Notes under the pieces: generated by a model
Seen by the model: only the letters and a program-made list of their open reading frames with translations
The model's database searches: none
What the model was told of the DNA's origin: nothing
Translations under genes and position numbers: made by a program
Assembly (NCBI GenBank): GCA_030593645.1
Contig: JAUVGT010000019.1
Coordinates: 1 to 22,803 of the forward strand
Length of the DNA stretch: 22,803 nucleotides
Direction: 5' to 3'
From: Deltaproteobacteria bacterium
GTDB lineage: Bacteria; Desulfobacterota; Desulfobacteria; Desulfobacterales; JAUVGT01
In this document: one piece after another, positions 14,078 to 21,515 of the stretch
Layout of the letters: the number at the start of each line of letters is the position of its first letter
Position numbering within the stretch: position 1 is the first letter of the stretch

Positions 14078-15079
14078 TTACTTCATTACTTTGATCGATC
14101 CATTGTTAATACCTTTATCTATTTCGATCAGTTTCTTCTTTACGGATTCGGGGATGGTTTTTTCAAAACCGTGAAACGGTGACAACCCCACACCCCCAAA
14201 ATAGTTACCAGATGGGAACCTGTTGTTCTTCGCCTGCTTGACTAGTTCAATCACTGCCGGGGTAATGAGTTTTAATGCGCATGAAACAAGGCATGGTCTG
14301 GACTCCGGCAGGGTTTCATATTGGTCCGTATCCACACCGATGCAGTACTTTCCTTTGTGCGCGGCCACTTCAATCAGTCCGCCGTTTCCGGTCAGACCCC
14401 CTAAGGCAAACACCACGTCCGCACCCTGGTCAAGAGCCTGCCTGGCGGTTGCGGCTCCCCATTCAGGGTCGGTAAAGGCCACGTCCAGGCCGCCCGGATG
14501 AAATGTGGAAATAATTTTTATCGATGGGTCGATATACCGGACACCGGCTTCATACCCTTTATTAAAATTAACAATCGGCGGAATCATGTCGGTCGCCAGA
14601 ACGGCGGCAACAATTTTTGTTTTGGTCAGCATCGCCGCAAGAGCACCGGCTTTAAATCCTGCCCGGTCTTCATGAAAAATCAATCCTGCAACATTGGGAA
14701 CGGCTTTTGGCTGAAACTGGTCCACGCCAATAAATTTAATGTCCGGGTATTTGGCCGCGGCCTGTACGGTGGCCTCGCCCAGGGCAAAACCCACGGTAAT
14801 AATGACCTTGTATCCATTTTTTGCAAACAGATCGATATTTGGCATGTAATCTTTGGCGTCTTTGGTCTCGATGTATTTACAATGCGTTCCCAGTATTGAA
14901 GCAGCCTGTTTGGCACCTTCCCAGGTTGACTGGTTAAATGATTTGTCATCAATCACACCCACATCGGTGACCAGCCCGATGCAGAAGTCAGAAGGTCCTT
15001 TACACCTGGCAGCAAAACCGGCGCTTGCAGAAAAAATAATAAACATGCTCAAGAGAAAGACAATGATATATTTTTTCAT
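14078..15079 (-). CDS. BMP-family (PnrA/Med-like) ABC transporter substrate-binding protein
   Basis: This 333-residue exported protein has a signal peptide (about 1-23, ending SAGFA) and the BMP fold. Landmarks are IGLVTDVGVIDDKSFNQSTW (residues 33-52), VIITVGFALGEATVQAA, DIKFIGVDQ, HEDRAGFKAGALAA, GYEAGVRY, DQGADVVFALGG and YCIGVDTDQYE. Characterised relatives bind purine nucleosides or related small molecules in the periplasm and deliver them to an ABC permease. The mature protein has three or more cysteines, but there is no lipobox, so it is probably soluble in the periplasm. AGGAG lies 8 nt before the ATG. The cognate permease next door is reduced to a pseudogene and no ATPase is present, so the protein must serve another complex or be a relic. 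It is divergent from the XRE-cupin regulator, a likely controller. Confidence 0.92.
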   Translation of the reverse strand: MKKYIIVFLLSMFIIFSASAGFAARCKGPSDFCIGLVTDVGVIDDKSFNQSTWEGAKQAASILGTHCKYIETKDAKDYMPNIDLFAKNGYKVIITVGFALGEATVQAAAKYPDIKFIGVDQFQPKAVPNVAGLIFHEDRAGFKAGALAAMLTKTKIVAAVLATDMIPPIVNFNKGYEAGVRYIDPSIKIISTFHPGGLDVAFTDPEWGAATARQALDQGADVVFALGGLTGNGGLIEVAAHKGKYCIGVDTDQYETLPESRPCLVSCALKLITPAVIELVKQAKNNRFPSGNYFGGVGLSPFHGFEKTIPESVKKKLIEIDKGINNGSIKVMK

Positions 15080-15126
15080 CGGAAATTCTCCTATATTTTA
15101 ATTGATAAGTTGTCGGATTCTTTTTT

Positions 15127-15155
15127 AATATAGTACCTGTAATGACCCGGTGCAA
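15127..15155 (-). promoter_or_regulatory. Candidate promoter for the BMP gene
   Basis: On the minus strand TTGCAC (15155-15150), a 17-nt spacer and TATATT (15132-15127) would give a leader of about 40 nt to the ATG at 15079. The -35 is a poor match, so this is tentative. Confidence 0.4.
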
Positions 15156-15277
15156 CAAGTTAAAATTTTTGGATCACCTCCCAATTTGCGGCATTCAATT
15201 AAGGGAGTATATATACGGGTTTAGGGCAACGATTTGGTACTTCCCTGTTAGAAGTTTGCCTGATGTGAAATTTTTAG

Positions 15278-15306
15278 TTGACAAGAACGTTTTAAAACTT
15301 TATATA
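15278..15306 (+). promoter_or_regulatory. Strong promoter of the XRE-cupin regulator with a palindrome in the spacer
   Basis: A consensus TTGACA (15278-15283), a 17-nt spacer and TATATA (15301-15306) precede AAGGAG and the TTG start at 15326. The spacer contains the perfect palindrome GTTTTAAAAC (15289-15298), a candidate autoregulatory operator. Confidence 0.7.
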
Positions 15307-15325
15307 TACTTAAGGAGATTAAATA

Positions 15326-15916
15326 TTGGTAAAGAAAAACATCAAATACCGATTCGGAAATAAGCTGAGGGCCATACGGGAACGGAAAAATATCACCCTG
15401 AAGGAAGTGGCAAAACAGGCGAATGTCAGTGAAAGCCTCGTCTCCCAGATTGAAACAAATAAGGTATCCCCTTCCATTGATACGCTTTTGACGATCTCTG
15501 ATGTGCTGGGGATCGATTATGAATATCTTTTCAGCGATTACAAACAAAACAAGAAGGTGACCATTGTTCAGTCGAATAGGGGTAAAAGCATCAAATCCGG
15601 GGATGTTCTTCTGCGCCAGCTTTCAAAGGTGGATGATATCCCCGCAGAGCATGATATTGAGGCGTTTATCATTGAAATTGAAATCGGCGGTGAAAAGGGT
15701 GATATCGAATACGGTCATGTGGGCAAAGAGCTGGGCTATATTCTTGAAGGTAAATGTGAGCTGGTTTACGGATCACAAACCTATGAGCTCAACAAAGGAG
15801 ACAGTATCGGTTTTCCGTCTGATATTCCACATATTCTGAAAAATACAGGTGATACGATATTAAAATCCATATGGATCATTACTCCGCCGAGGATGATGTT
15901 TCAAAGTAAAACATAG
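15326..15916 (+). CDS. XRE-type HTH regulator with C-terminal cupin
   Basis: The 196-residue protein has an HTH_3 domain at about 11-65 (LRAIRERKNITLKEVAKQA, then NVSESLVSQIE) and a single-domain cupin at about 105-185 (LGYILEGKCELVYG, LNKGDSIGFPSDIPHILKNT). Members of this class sense a small metabolite through the cupin and repress or activate neighbouring catabolic genes. The start is TTG at 15326, supported by AAGGAG 8 nt upstream and a consensus promoter. It is divergent from the BMP binding protein and 91 nt upstream of the four hydro-lyase genes in the same direction. It is the obvious local regulator of both; this is inference from position. The cupin histidine of PHIL is present, but the full metal-ligand set was not established by eye. 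Confidence 0.9.
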   Translation: MVKKNIKYRFGNKLRAIRERKNITLKEVAKQANVSESLVSQIETNKVSPSIDTLLTISDVLGIDYEYLFSDYKQNKKVTIVQSNRGKSIKSGDVLLRQLSKVDDIPAEHDIEAFIIEIEIGGEKGDIEYGHVGKELGYILEGKCELVYGSQTYELNKGDSIGFPSDIPHILKNTGDTILKSIWIITPPRMMFQSKT

Positions 15917-16007
15917 TCTTTCACAGGCACAGAGTTCACAGAGAAATGCATTAATGTATGTTCCGCTACGCGGAGATGTGCAGATCCGACATTAAGATAA
16001 TATTATT

Positions 16008-16487
16008 ATGAAAACAAAAGACAGAAAAATTAGTTTTAACGGCAGGGTGTGGAAATTCGGCCATAATATCGATACGGATATGATTATCGCCACACAGCAC
16101 CTGATTAAAGATCTTCATGAGATGAAAAACCATACCTTTGAAGTGGTGAATCAGGATTTTTCAAAAGAATTCAAAACCGGTGACATCATTGTGGCGGGTA
16201 AAAATTTCGGATGCGGTTCCAGCCGGCAGCAGGCGGTGGATGTTTTGAAAATATTGGGAGCGTATGCCGTGATCGCGGTATCCTTTGCGCGTATATTCTT
16301 CAGGAACGCCATTAACGCGGGATTGTCTGTCATTGAACTCAAAGACGCTTTAAGTATCGATGAAGAGCTGTCTTTGAGCGGAGAAATCAACAACCATTCT
16401 GTAATGATAAAAAACGGTGAACATAACTATCATGCGGCCCCCTTTCCTGAATTTATTTTCAAATTACTTCTCCGGGAGGGCAGCTGA
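16008..16487 (+). CDS. LeuD-type hydro-lyase small subunit, copy 1
   Basis: The 159-residue protein has the aconitase swivel-domain signature of small subunits: WKFGHNIDTDMII at 15-27, the conserved GKNFGCGSSR at 64-73, and SFARIFFRNAINAG. With its large subunit it would dehydrate and rehydrate a hydroxy-di- or tricarboxylate; 3-isopropylmalate, homocitrate, citramalate and 2,3-dimethylmalate are known substrates in this family. The loop after DTD, which sets substrate choice in the family, reads MIIATQHLIKDL here and differs from the second copy (QILPSQYLVLPS). The two enzymes probably act on different substrates. The Shine-Dalgarno is weak. The stop codon at 16485-16487 directly abuts the large-subunit ATG, a coupled arrangement. 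There is no leuA or leuB nearby, so leucine biosynthesis is not the obvious job. A small TCCGC-TAC-GCGGA stem lies in the 91-nt gap before it (15962-15974). Confidence 0.88.
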   Translation: MKTKDRKISFNGRVWKFGHNIDTDMIIATQHLIKDLHEMKNHTFEVVNQDFSKEFKTGDIIVAGKNFGCGSSRQQAVDVLKILGAYAVIAVSFARIFFRNAINAGLSVIELKDALSIDEELSLSGEINNHSVMIKNGEHNYHAAPFPEFIFKLLLREGS

Positions 16488-17747
16488 ATGGGAATGACAA
16501 TCACGGAAAAAATAATTGCGGCGCATGCTAAAAAGGGACATGTTCAGCCGGGTGAAATCGTGGACGTCGATGTGGACGGTGTTTTTGTGCATGATGTATT
16601 CGGCCCTGCAGTCATTGATGAATTTAAACGTCAAAACAGGGCCATATGGGATAGCAGTAAAATTACCATGGTTATCGACCATGAACTGCCTGCGGTATCT
16701 GAAAACGCGGGGGCGGGCTATCAGAAAATGGTTGAGTTTTCGAAGGCATCGAATATCAAACATTTTTACTACGGGGAGGGGGTATGCCACCAGGTGATCC
16801 CGGAAAAAGGGCGTGTAAAACCGGGTGAACTTTTTATCGGCGCGGATTCACATACCGTGACATACGGTGCCCTGACCGCATTTTCCACGGGCATTGGTAC
16901 GAAGGAGATGGCGGGTATATGTGGGACCGGGAGAATCTGGCTCAAAGTTCCGGAAACAATCAAATTTGTAATCAATGGCGAGCTCCCTGATGGAGTTTTT
17001 TCCAAAGACCTTATCCTATATATCATCGGGAAGATGAAAGCCGATGGTTGTGTTTATAAAGCTGTGGAATATTCCGGAACAGCGATTGAAAAACTTTCCA
17101 TGGATGCCCGGTTCACACTGGCAAATATGACTGTGGAGATGGGGGCAAAAAACGCCATGATCGGTTTTGATCATACCACGAAGACCTGGGTCGAAAAACG
17201 GGGTATCAAAGAATATACAGTTTATGCCAATGACCCGGATGCGAAATTTGAAGAAGTACATACCCTTGAAGCAAAAGAGGTTGTCCCGCAGACTGCGGGA
17301 CCTGCCGGTGTGGATGATGTCAAAGCAATAGAAAGGGTCAGGGGAACAAATATCCACCAGGTATTTGTCGGGTCCTGCACAAACGGACGCCTGGAAGATT
17401 TAGAGATTGCGGCAAAGATCATAAAAGGCAGAAAAATAGCGGATTATATCAAACTGATTATCACACCGGCATCAAAGAGTATTTATCTCCAGGCGATTGA
17501 AAGAGGTCTCATCCGCACATTCATTGATGCTGGAGCGTTGGTTTCAGGTCCGGGCTGCGGGTTGTGTTATGGCGTTCACGGCGGTGTGCTTGGAAAAGGT
17601 GAAATTGCTGTATGCACGAACAACCGAAATTTTTCGGGTAGACTCGGGCACCGGGACGCGAAGGTATATTTAGCAAGCCCGGCAACCGCAGTGGCTTCTG
17701 CAATTGAAGGAAAGATCGCGGATCCTCGCAGGTATTTGAGGGGTTGA
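16488..17747 (+). CDS. LeuC/homoaconitase-type hydro-lyase large subunit, copy 1
   Basis: This 419-residue large subunit has the [4Fe-4S] cluster cysteines Cys297 (GSCTNGR), Cys357 and Cys360 (GPGCGLC). It also carries the active-site motifs VDHELPA-like (IDHELPA), GEGVCHQ and GADSHTVTYGALTAFSTGIG. The length is that of the short archaeal-type LeuC/HacA subfamily rather than the roughly 465-residue enterobacterial LeuC. It forms a heterodimer or heterotetramer with the small subunit encoded immediately upstream. GGGAGGG lies 8 nt before the ATG, within the end of the small-subunit gene. The reaction is reversible dehydration-hydration of a 2- or 3-hydroxy acid. The exact substrate cannot be read from sequence alone. 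It is followed by a 194-nt gap before the second large subunit. Confidence 0.9.
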   Translation: MGMTITEKIIAAHAKKGHVQPGEIVDVDVDGVFVHDVFGPAVIDEFKRQNRAIWDSSKITMVIDHELPAVSENAGAGYQKMVEFSKASNIKHFYYGEGVCHQVIPEKGRVKPGELFIGADSHTVTYGALTAFSTGIGTKEMAGICGTGRIWLKVPETIKFVINGELPDGVFSKDLILYIIGKMKADGCVYKAVEYSGTAIEKLSMDARFTLANMTVEMGAKNAMIGFDHTTKTWVEKRGIKEYTVYANDPDAKFEEVHTLEAKEVVPQTAGPAGVDDVKAIERVRGTNIHQVFVGSCTNGRLEDLEIAAKIIKGRKIADYIKLIITPASKSIYLQAIERGLIRTFIDAGALVSGPGCGLCYGVHGGVLGKGEIAVCTNNRNFSGRLGHRDAKVYLASPATAVASAIEGKIADPRRYLRG

Positions 17748-17941
17748 GAAGGTTATCGATTATACCGCTATATAACAGCCGTTGTTCTTTCTTAACGATC
17801 CCTAATGCATTCAGACAGTGTACGATTCCAGAACGGATCATTCATTCCGCTTTACTTGAAAAACACCCCGACTCCTCAATAATTTATTCCAATTACCGGA
17901 ACAGTAGAATATTGGAGGCTTATAATAATAAGGATATGAAC

Positions 17942-19180
17942 ATGACACTGACAGAACAAATCATCGCAAAACACGCGGGGAAACGGAAAGTAATTCCGGG
18001 AGAAATCGTGGATGTAGATGTGGATTGCCTGATGATCAATGACGCGACAATCACGCATACCATCGACATTTTTAAGGACCGGTTTAATTTTAAAAATGTC
18101 TGGGATTCTGAAAAGATTATACTGATTAATGATCACCAGGTTCCGGCTGACAGTGTAAACACGGCCGAGGTGCATCAAAAAGCCCGGAAATTCGCTTTGG
18201 AACAGGGGATTAAGCTATATGAAAATGAAGGTGTGTGCCACCAGGTGATGCTGGAATCACATGTCAAACCCGGAGATCTTGTTATCGGGGCGGATTCGCA
18301 CACTTGCAGTTACGGGTGCATCGGCGCGGTTTCCACGGGAATGGGTTCAACCGATGTGGCGGCAATTATGGGATCCGGAAAAACATGGTTAAAGGTGCCG
18401 GAAACAATACATATTATTCTGAAGGGCAAACCTAAAAATGGCGTTTATGCCAAAGATATCATTCTCCACATTATCGGAGAACTAACCGCTTCGGGCGCGT
18501 CATACCGGACCATGGAATTTTCAGGTGAAACAGTCCGTGGAATGACCATTTCCGAACGCTTTACTTTGTGTAATATGGTCATTGAAGCCGGGGGTAAGAG
18601 TGCCATGATCATTCCGGATGAAAGAGTGACAGAGATGTTTGGGGATCATCATCTATATCAGGGTTTTTTTCTTCCAGCAGAAAATACAGGTTACGCAAAA
18701 ACAATGGAATGTGATGTTTCAAATCTGAACCCAAAGATTGCATGCCCTCATTCGGTCGATAATATAAAAGATGTAAAAGATGTTGAGGGAATAAAAATAG
18801 ATCAGGCCTTTCTAGGTGCCTGTACAAACGGAAGAATCGATGATCTGCGTATCGCGGCTAAAATTCTTAAGAACAGGAAGGTATACCCGGGTGTCCGCAT
18901 GCTTGTGACACCGGCATCTGTAAAGGAATACACAAAGGCATTAAAAGAGGGAATTATTGATATCTTTATTAAAGCCGGTGCCACGGTCAATCATCCCGGA
19001 TGCAGCACCTGCTGGGGTGCCTGCCAGGGTGTACTTGGCAGGGGGCAGAAAATGATTTCTTCTGCCAACAGGAATTTTAAAGGACGGACCGGCAGCCCGG
19101 AATCGGAAATATACCTGGCAAGCCCGGCAACGGTTGCGGCTTCAGCGATCCGGGGCAGAATAACCGGAGGATTGAAATGA
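17942..19180 (+). CDS. LeuC/homoaconitase-type hydro-lyase large subunit, copy 2
   Basis: This 412-residue paralogue of the protein at 16488 has cluster cysteines Cys294 (GACTNGR), Cys354 and Cys357 (HPGCSTCWG). It also has INDHQVPA, NEGVCHQVMLE and GADSHTCSYGCIGAVSTGMG. The text after the second cluster cysteine (CSTCWGACQG) matches the usual LeuC/HacA motif better than copy 1 (CGLCYGVHGG), another hint of different substrates. I chose ATG 17942 because AAGGA lies 7 nt upstream and the start matches copy 1 (MTITE/MTLTE). An in-frame ATG at 17936 is too close to that site, and the much longer open frame from 17744 has no conserved counterpart. The 194-nt gap before it may hold a promoter or a remnant. 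The gene ends in an ATGA overlap with its small subunit. Confidence 0.9.
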   Translation: MTLTEQIIAKHAGKRKVIPGEIVDVDVDCLMINDATITHTIDIFKDRFNFKNVWDSEKIILINDHQVPADSVNTAEVHQKARKFALEQGIKLYENEGVCHQVMLESHVKPGDLVIGADSHTCSYGCIGAVSTGMGSTDVAAIMGSGKTWLKVPETIHIILKGKPKNGVYAKDIILHIIGELTASGASYRTMEFSGETVRGMTISERFTLCNMVIEAGGKSAMIIPDERVTEMFGDHHLYQGFFLPAENTGYAKTMECDVSNLNPKIACPHSVDNIKDVKDVEGIKIDQAFLGACTNGRIDDLRIAAKILKNRKVYPGVRMLVTPASVKEYTKALKEGIIDIFIKAGATVNHPGCSTCWGACQGVLGRGQKMISSANRNFKGRTGSPESEIYLASPATVAASAIRGRITGGLK

Positions 19181-19656
19181 ACGATAAAGGTAAAATTTGG
19201 AAATTCGGTGATGATATTGATACGGATCAGATTCTTCCTTCCCAGTATCTGGTGCTGCCTTCAGTTATAGAGATGTCAGAGCACGCCATGGAGCCGCTGA
19301 TGCCTGATTTTTCAGAACGGTATTCTGCCGGGGATATCATCGCCGCGGGGAAAAATTTCGGGTGCGGTTCCAGCCGGGAACAGGCGCCCGCTGTTTTAAA
19401 AGAAATGGGTGTGCGGATCATTATTGCCGAAAGCTTTGCCAGAATATTTTTCAGAAATGCTATTAACCTGGGTATTCTCTTGATTGAATTGAACAATACA
19501 GAAAAAATCAGCACAGGTGATACAGTGAATGTTACCGATTCAGAGGTCATGAATCTTACAACTCAAAAAACATATGATTTTATACCTCTTACAGATTTTT
19601 TAAAAAATATCGTTGCCAAAGGCGGCCTTGTAAACTATCTTCGTGAAAGAGTGTAA
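19177..19656 (+). CDS. LeuD-type hydro-lyase small subunit, copy 2
   Basis: The 159-residue protein has WKFGDDIDTDQILPSQYLVL (8-27), GKNFGCGSSR (59-68) and ESFARIFFRNAINLG. Its DTDQILPSQYLV segment is close to common LeuD/HacB proteins, whereas the copy at 16008 is unusual there. The start codon overlaps the stop of its large subunit by 4 nt (ATGA), so translation is coupled and the two subunits should assemble together. The gene order of the whole block is small-large-large-small. This suggests two separate large-small modules brought together, rather than a simple tandem duplication, which would keep one order. No leuA or leuB homologue is present. Regulation is probably by the XRE-cupin protein at 15326. 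Confidence 0.88.
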   Translation: MNDKGKIWKFGDDIDTDQILPSQYLVLPSVIEMSEHAMEPLMPDFSERYSAGDIIAAGKNFGCGSSREQAPAVLKEMGVRIIIAESFARIFFRNAINLGILLIELNNTEKISTGDTVNVTDSEVMNLTTQKTYDFIPLTDFLKNIVAKGGLVNYLRERV

Positions 19657-19694
19657 TGGTCAATATGAGATAGACGAACCCTAAGGATAATTAA

Positions 19695-20195
19695 ATGAAG
19701 AGGATCATAATTCTTTTTTTATTTTTCTTTTTTTCAGTTCCAGGACTTTCGATTACCGCAGAAAATAATCGTTCATACCTTACGTGTCATTATTTCCTGG
19801 CCATAAGCATCGCCGGTGAAAAGGAAATCCAAATCCCTTTGAAGGTTTTGAATAAAAAACCGATTCTAGCGACCCTGGATACGGACACGCCGTTTATTTT
19901 AACTGACGGGATATACTGCAGTGATGATGGATATTTCCTGGAAGGGTTATGCCGGTTTAAAGATATGGATGGCGGGGAGTGGGAACTCAGGTTGTCGGGT
20001 GAACCCCTGTCTAAAAAGGGGTATTCAGTGTTAACTGTAAACATCATGCGTAAGGACGGAATGAAGCAGCAAATCGATTTTACATTCAAAGGGAAAGCGG
20101 GTGATAAAATGAATGTGAAGTTAACCCCTTTCAGTGTAATCGGCCTGCAGACAAAAATGAAACGGTGGTTTAGTATTGTCTTGATTATCAAGTAG
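19695..20195 (+). CDS. Small exported hypothetical protein
   Basis: The 166-residue product has a strong Sec signal peptide (about 1-22, IIILFLFFFFSV then PGLSITA) and a mature domain rich in beta-strand patterns (YFLAISIAGEKEIQIPLKVL, FILTDGIYC, WELRLSGEPL, TVNIMRKDG). Mature cysteines are few and unpaired in motif, and no lipobox is evident. AAGGA lies 8 nt before the ATG. It follows the last hydro-lyase gene by 38 nt and is probably on the same transcript, but I cannot link it to the enzymes by function. The C-terminus is basic-hydrophobic (KMKRWFSIVLIIK). The family is unrecognised. Confidence 0.72.
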   Translation: MKRIIILFLFFFFSVPGLSITAENNRSYLTCHYFLAISIAGEKEIQIPLKVLNKKPILATLDTDTPFILTDGIYCSDDGYFLEGLCRFKDMDGGEWELRLSGEPLSKKGYSVLTVNIMRKDGMKQQIDFTFKGKAGDKMNVKLTPFSVIGLQTKMKRWFSIVLIIK

Positions 20196-20239
20196 GGACT
20201 ATGAGTTTAGTATTAAAACCGACAACTGCACAGGTGTAG

Positions 20240-20446
20240 AAACTCGTTAAAAAATATGTCTTTGAAGATCGAGAGACACATCGTCTGTGGCTGGATGTAC
20301 GCGATTATAATAAACGGGCTCAGCATGTCTATGAATCGGAAGGCTTTAAAGTGGAAGGCATTATGAGAGAATGTGTCAAGGTGGGAGATCGATTTGATAC
20401 ATTGATTTTAATGTCAATATTGAAATCTGAATACATCTCCATTTGA
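20240..20446 (+). pseudogene. C-terminal fragment of a GNAT acetyltransferase
   Basis: After an in-frame TAG at 20237 the frame encodes 68 residues that read as the end of a RimJ/RimL-like GNAT domain: KLVKKYVFE, HRLWLDVRDYNKRAQHVYES, EGFKVEGIMRE and DTLILMSIL, ending in TGA at 20446. The first part of the domain, including the acetyl-CoA-binding loop, is missing apart from a possible trace (ACAGGTGTAG) before the stop. No Shine-Dalgarno or start is present, so it is a remnant. Confidence 0.75.
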
Positions 20447-20502
20447 CAATTTTGATAAACTATTTATCTTTTGATTCAAATATGTCCGGTTTAAGCAACC
20501 TG

Positions 20503-20537
20503 AAAGGAGGTTATTTAACCTCCTTTATTATATTTAT
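20503..20537 (+). terminator. Rho-independent terminator
   Basis: AAAGGAGGTT (20503-20512) pairs perfectly with AACCTCCTTT (20517-20526) across a 4-nt loop, followed by ATTATATTTAT. It would end transcription of the hydro-lyase/exported-protein unit before the TPR gene. The stem contains a Shine-Dalgarno-like AAGGAGG that is not followed by a start codon. Confidence 0.7.
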
Positions 20538-20551
20538 AAAGGATAGACATT

Positions 20552-21178
20552 ATGGCACAAGCTAAAAACGCGGAAGAATTTATTGCAGAACAGAGGGTCG
20601 CGATCGCATCAAACCCGGATTGTGGAACATCCCATTATAATCTGGCTGTGGGACTGCTGGGACAGAAAAAGTTTGATGAAGCGGAAAAGGAGTTCCACGA
20701 AGCGGTTGAATGCAGCCCGGGCCTTGCGGAAGCATATGTTCAGCTGGGCGGAATCTGCCTTGAACGGAGTGATATGGACGGTTGTCTGAAATATAACCAG
20801 ATGGCGGTCAAAGTCCGACCCGGTTTTTCAGAGGGTTACGGGAATATCGGGTTCGTAGAGCTACAGAGAGGGAATGTGGATGAAGCAATCCGGGCACTTG
20901 AAAAGGCCACAAAATTTAATTTCAGATTTGTTCAGGCATTAACTACGCTGGCCAATGCTTACCTTATGAAAGGAAGAATTGATGACAGTATAGAGACAAA
21001 CCACAAGGTTCTTGAACTTCAGCCTGAATTTTCAATCGCGCATAATAACCTTGCCATCGCATATCTTGAAAACAGGGAATACGGCATGGCAAAGGAGCAT
21101 TGTGATAAGGCCCTTGAACTGGGTTATGATGTTGAGCCGAAGATTATTGAAGATATTGAGAAGCATGCTAAGAAATAA
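20552..21178 (+). CDS. Tetratricopeptide-repeat protein
   Basis: The 208-residue soluble protein consists almost entirely of five TPR units (about residues 24-192). Examples are SHYNLAVGLLGQKKFDEAEK, AYVQLGGICLERSDMDGCLK, GYGNIGFVELQRGNVDEAIR, ALTTLANAYLMKGRIDDSIE and AHNNLAIAYLENREYGMAKE. TPRs are protein-protein scaffolds, and the partner is not apparent here. There is no signal peptide or membrane segment, so it acts in the cytosol. AAAGGA lies 8 nt before the ATG, and a terminator separates it from the upstream block. It has its own transcription unit, though no strong promoter is seen in the short gap after the hairpin. A short acidic-basic tail (KIIEDIEKHAKK) follows the last repeat. 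Confidence 0.88.
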   Translation: MAQAKNAEEFIAEQRVAIASNPDCGTSHYNLAVGLLGQKKFDEAEKEFHEAVECSPGLAEAYVQLGGICLERSDMDGCLKYNQMAVKVRPGFSEGYGNIGFVELQRGNVDEAIRALEKATKFNFRFVQALTTLANAYLMKGRIDDSIETNHKVLELQPEFSIAHNNLAIAYLENREYGMAKEHCDKALELGYDVEPKIIEDIEKHAKK

Positions 21179-21183
21179 TATCG

Positions 21184-21381
21184 ACCACGAAACACAGATA
21201 ACAATAGAATGACGGTCTCGTAAAAAGTCCAACTTCTGCGTTGTGCTGCATTTCGCAATCATTCAACGTACTATAAGTACGCTTCATGATTACGAAATTT
21301 GCACGCCTTGAATTTGAACTTTTTACGAGACCATCATAGAATAGTATTAGAAACTTTCGTGTATTTAGTGTGTTTCGTGGT
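21184..21381. repeat. Palindromic ACCACGAAACACA repeat, interrupted by a MITE
   Basis: ACCACGAAACACA (21184-21196) is the exact inverse of TGTGTTTCGTGGT (21369-21381). Ignoring the inserted element and one copy of its target duplication, the repeat would be about 66 bp. Such short palindromes are scattered in many environmental bacterial genomes. No coding sequence is inside. Confidence 0.75.
21211..21335. mobile_element. MITE-like 125-bp inverted-repeat element
   Basis: The ends GACGGTCTCGTAAAAAGTCC (from 21211) and GATGGTCTCGTAAAAAGTTC (inverse, from 21335) form terminal inverted repeats with two mismatches in 20, and imperfect pairing continues to the centre (GTACTATAAGTAC). It encodes nothing. 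The 7-bp direct repeat ATAGAAT flanks it (21204-21210 and 21336-21342), the expected target-site duplication. It would be mobilised by a transposase elsewhere; the transposase family is not identified here. Confidence 0.8.
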
Positions 21382-21515
21382 TGAAGAAACATGACAATCC
21401 CATAAGACAGCTGTAAAATCTGCATATGCCCCAAACACCTCTTTTCAGGTATTTCCTGTATCATAAAACAAATCCGATCAGTATTGGAGAGGAAAAGTGG
21501 AACTCCCCGATTCCC

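Noticed and set aside
17744..17941. N-terminal extension of the second large hydro-lyase subunit
   Set aside because: The extra 66 codons do not resemble LeuC, start by overlapping the previous stop codon, and end just before a proper ribosome site and the conserved MTLTE start.
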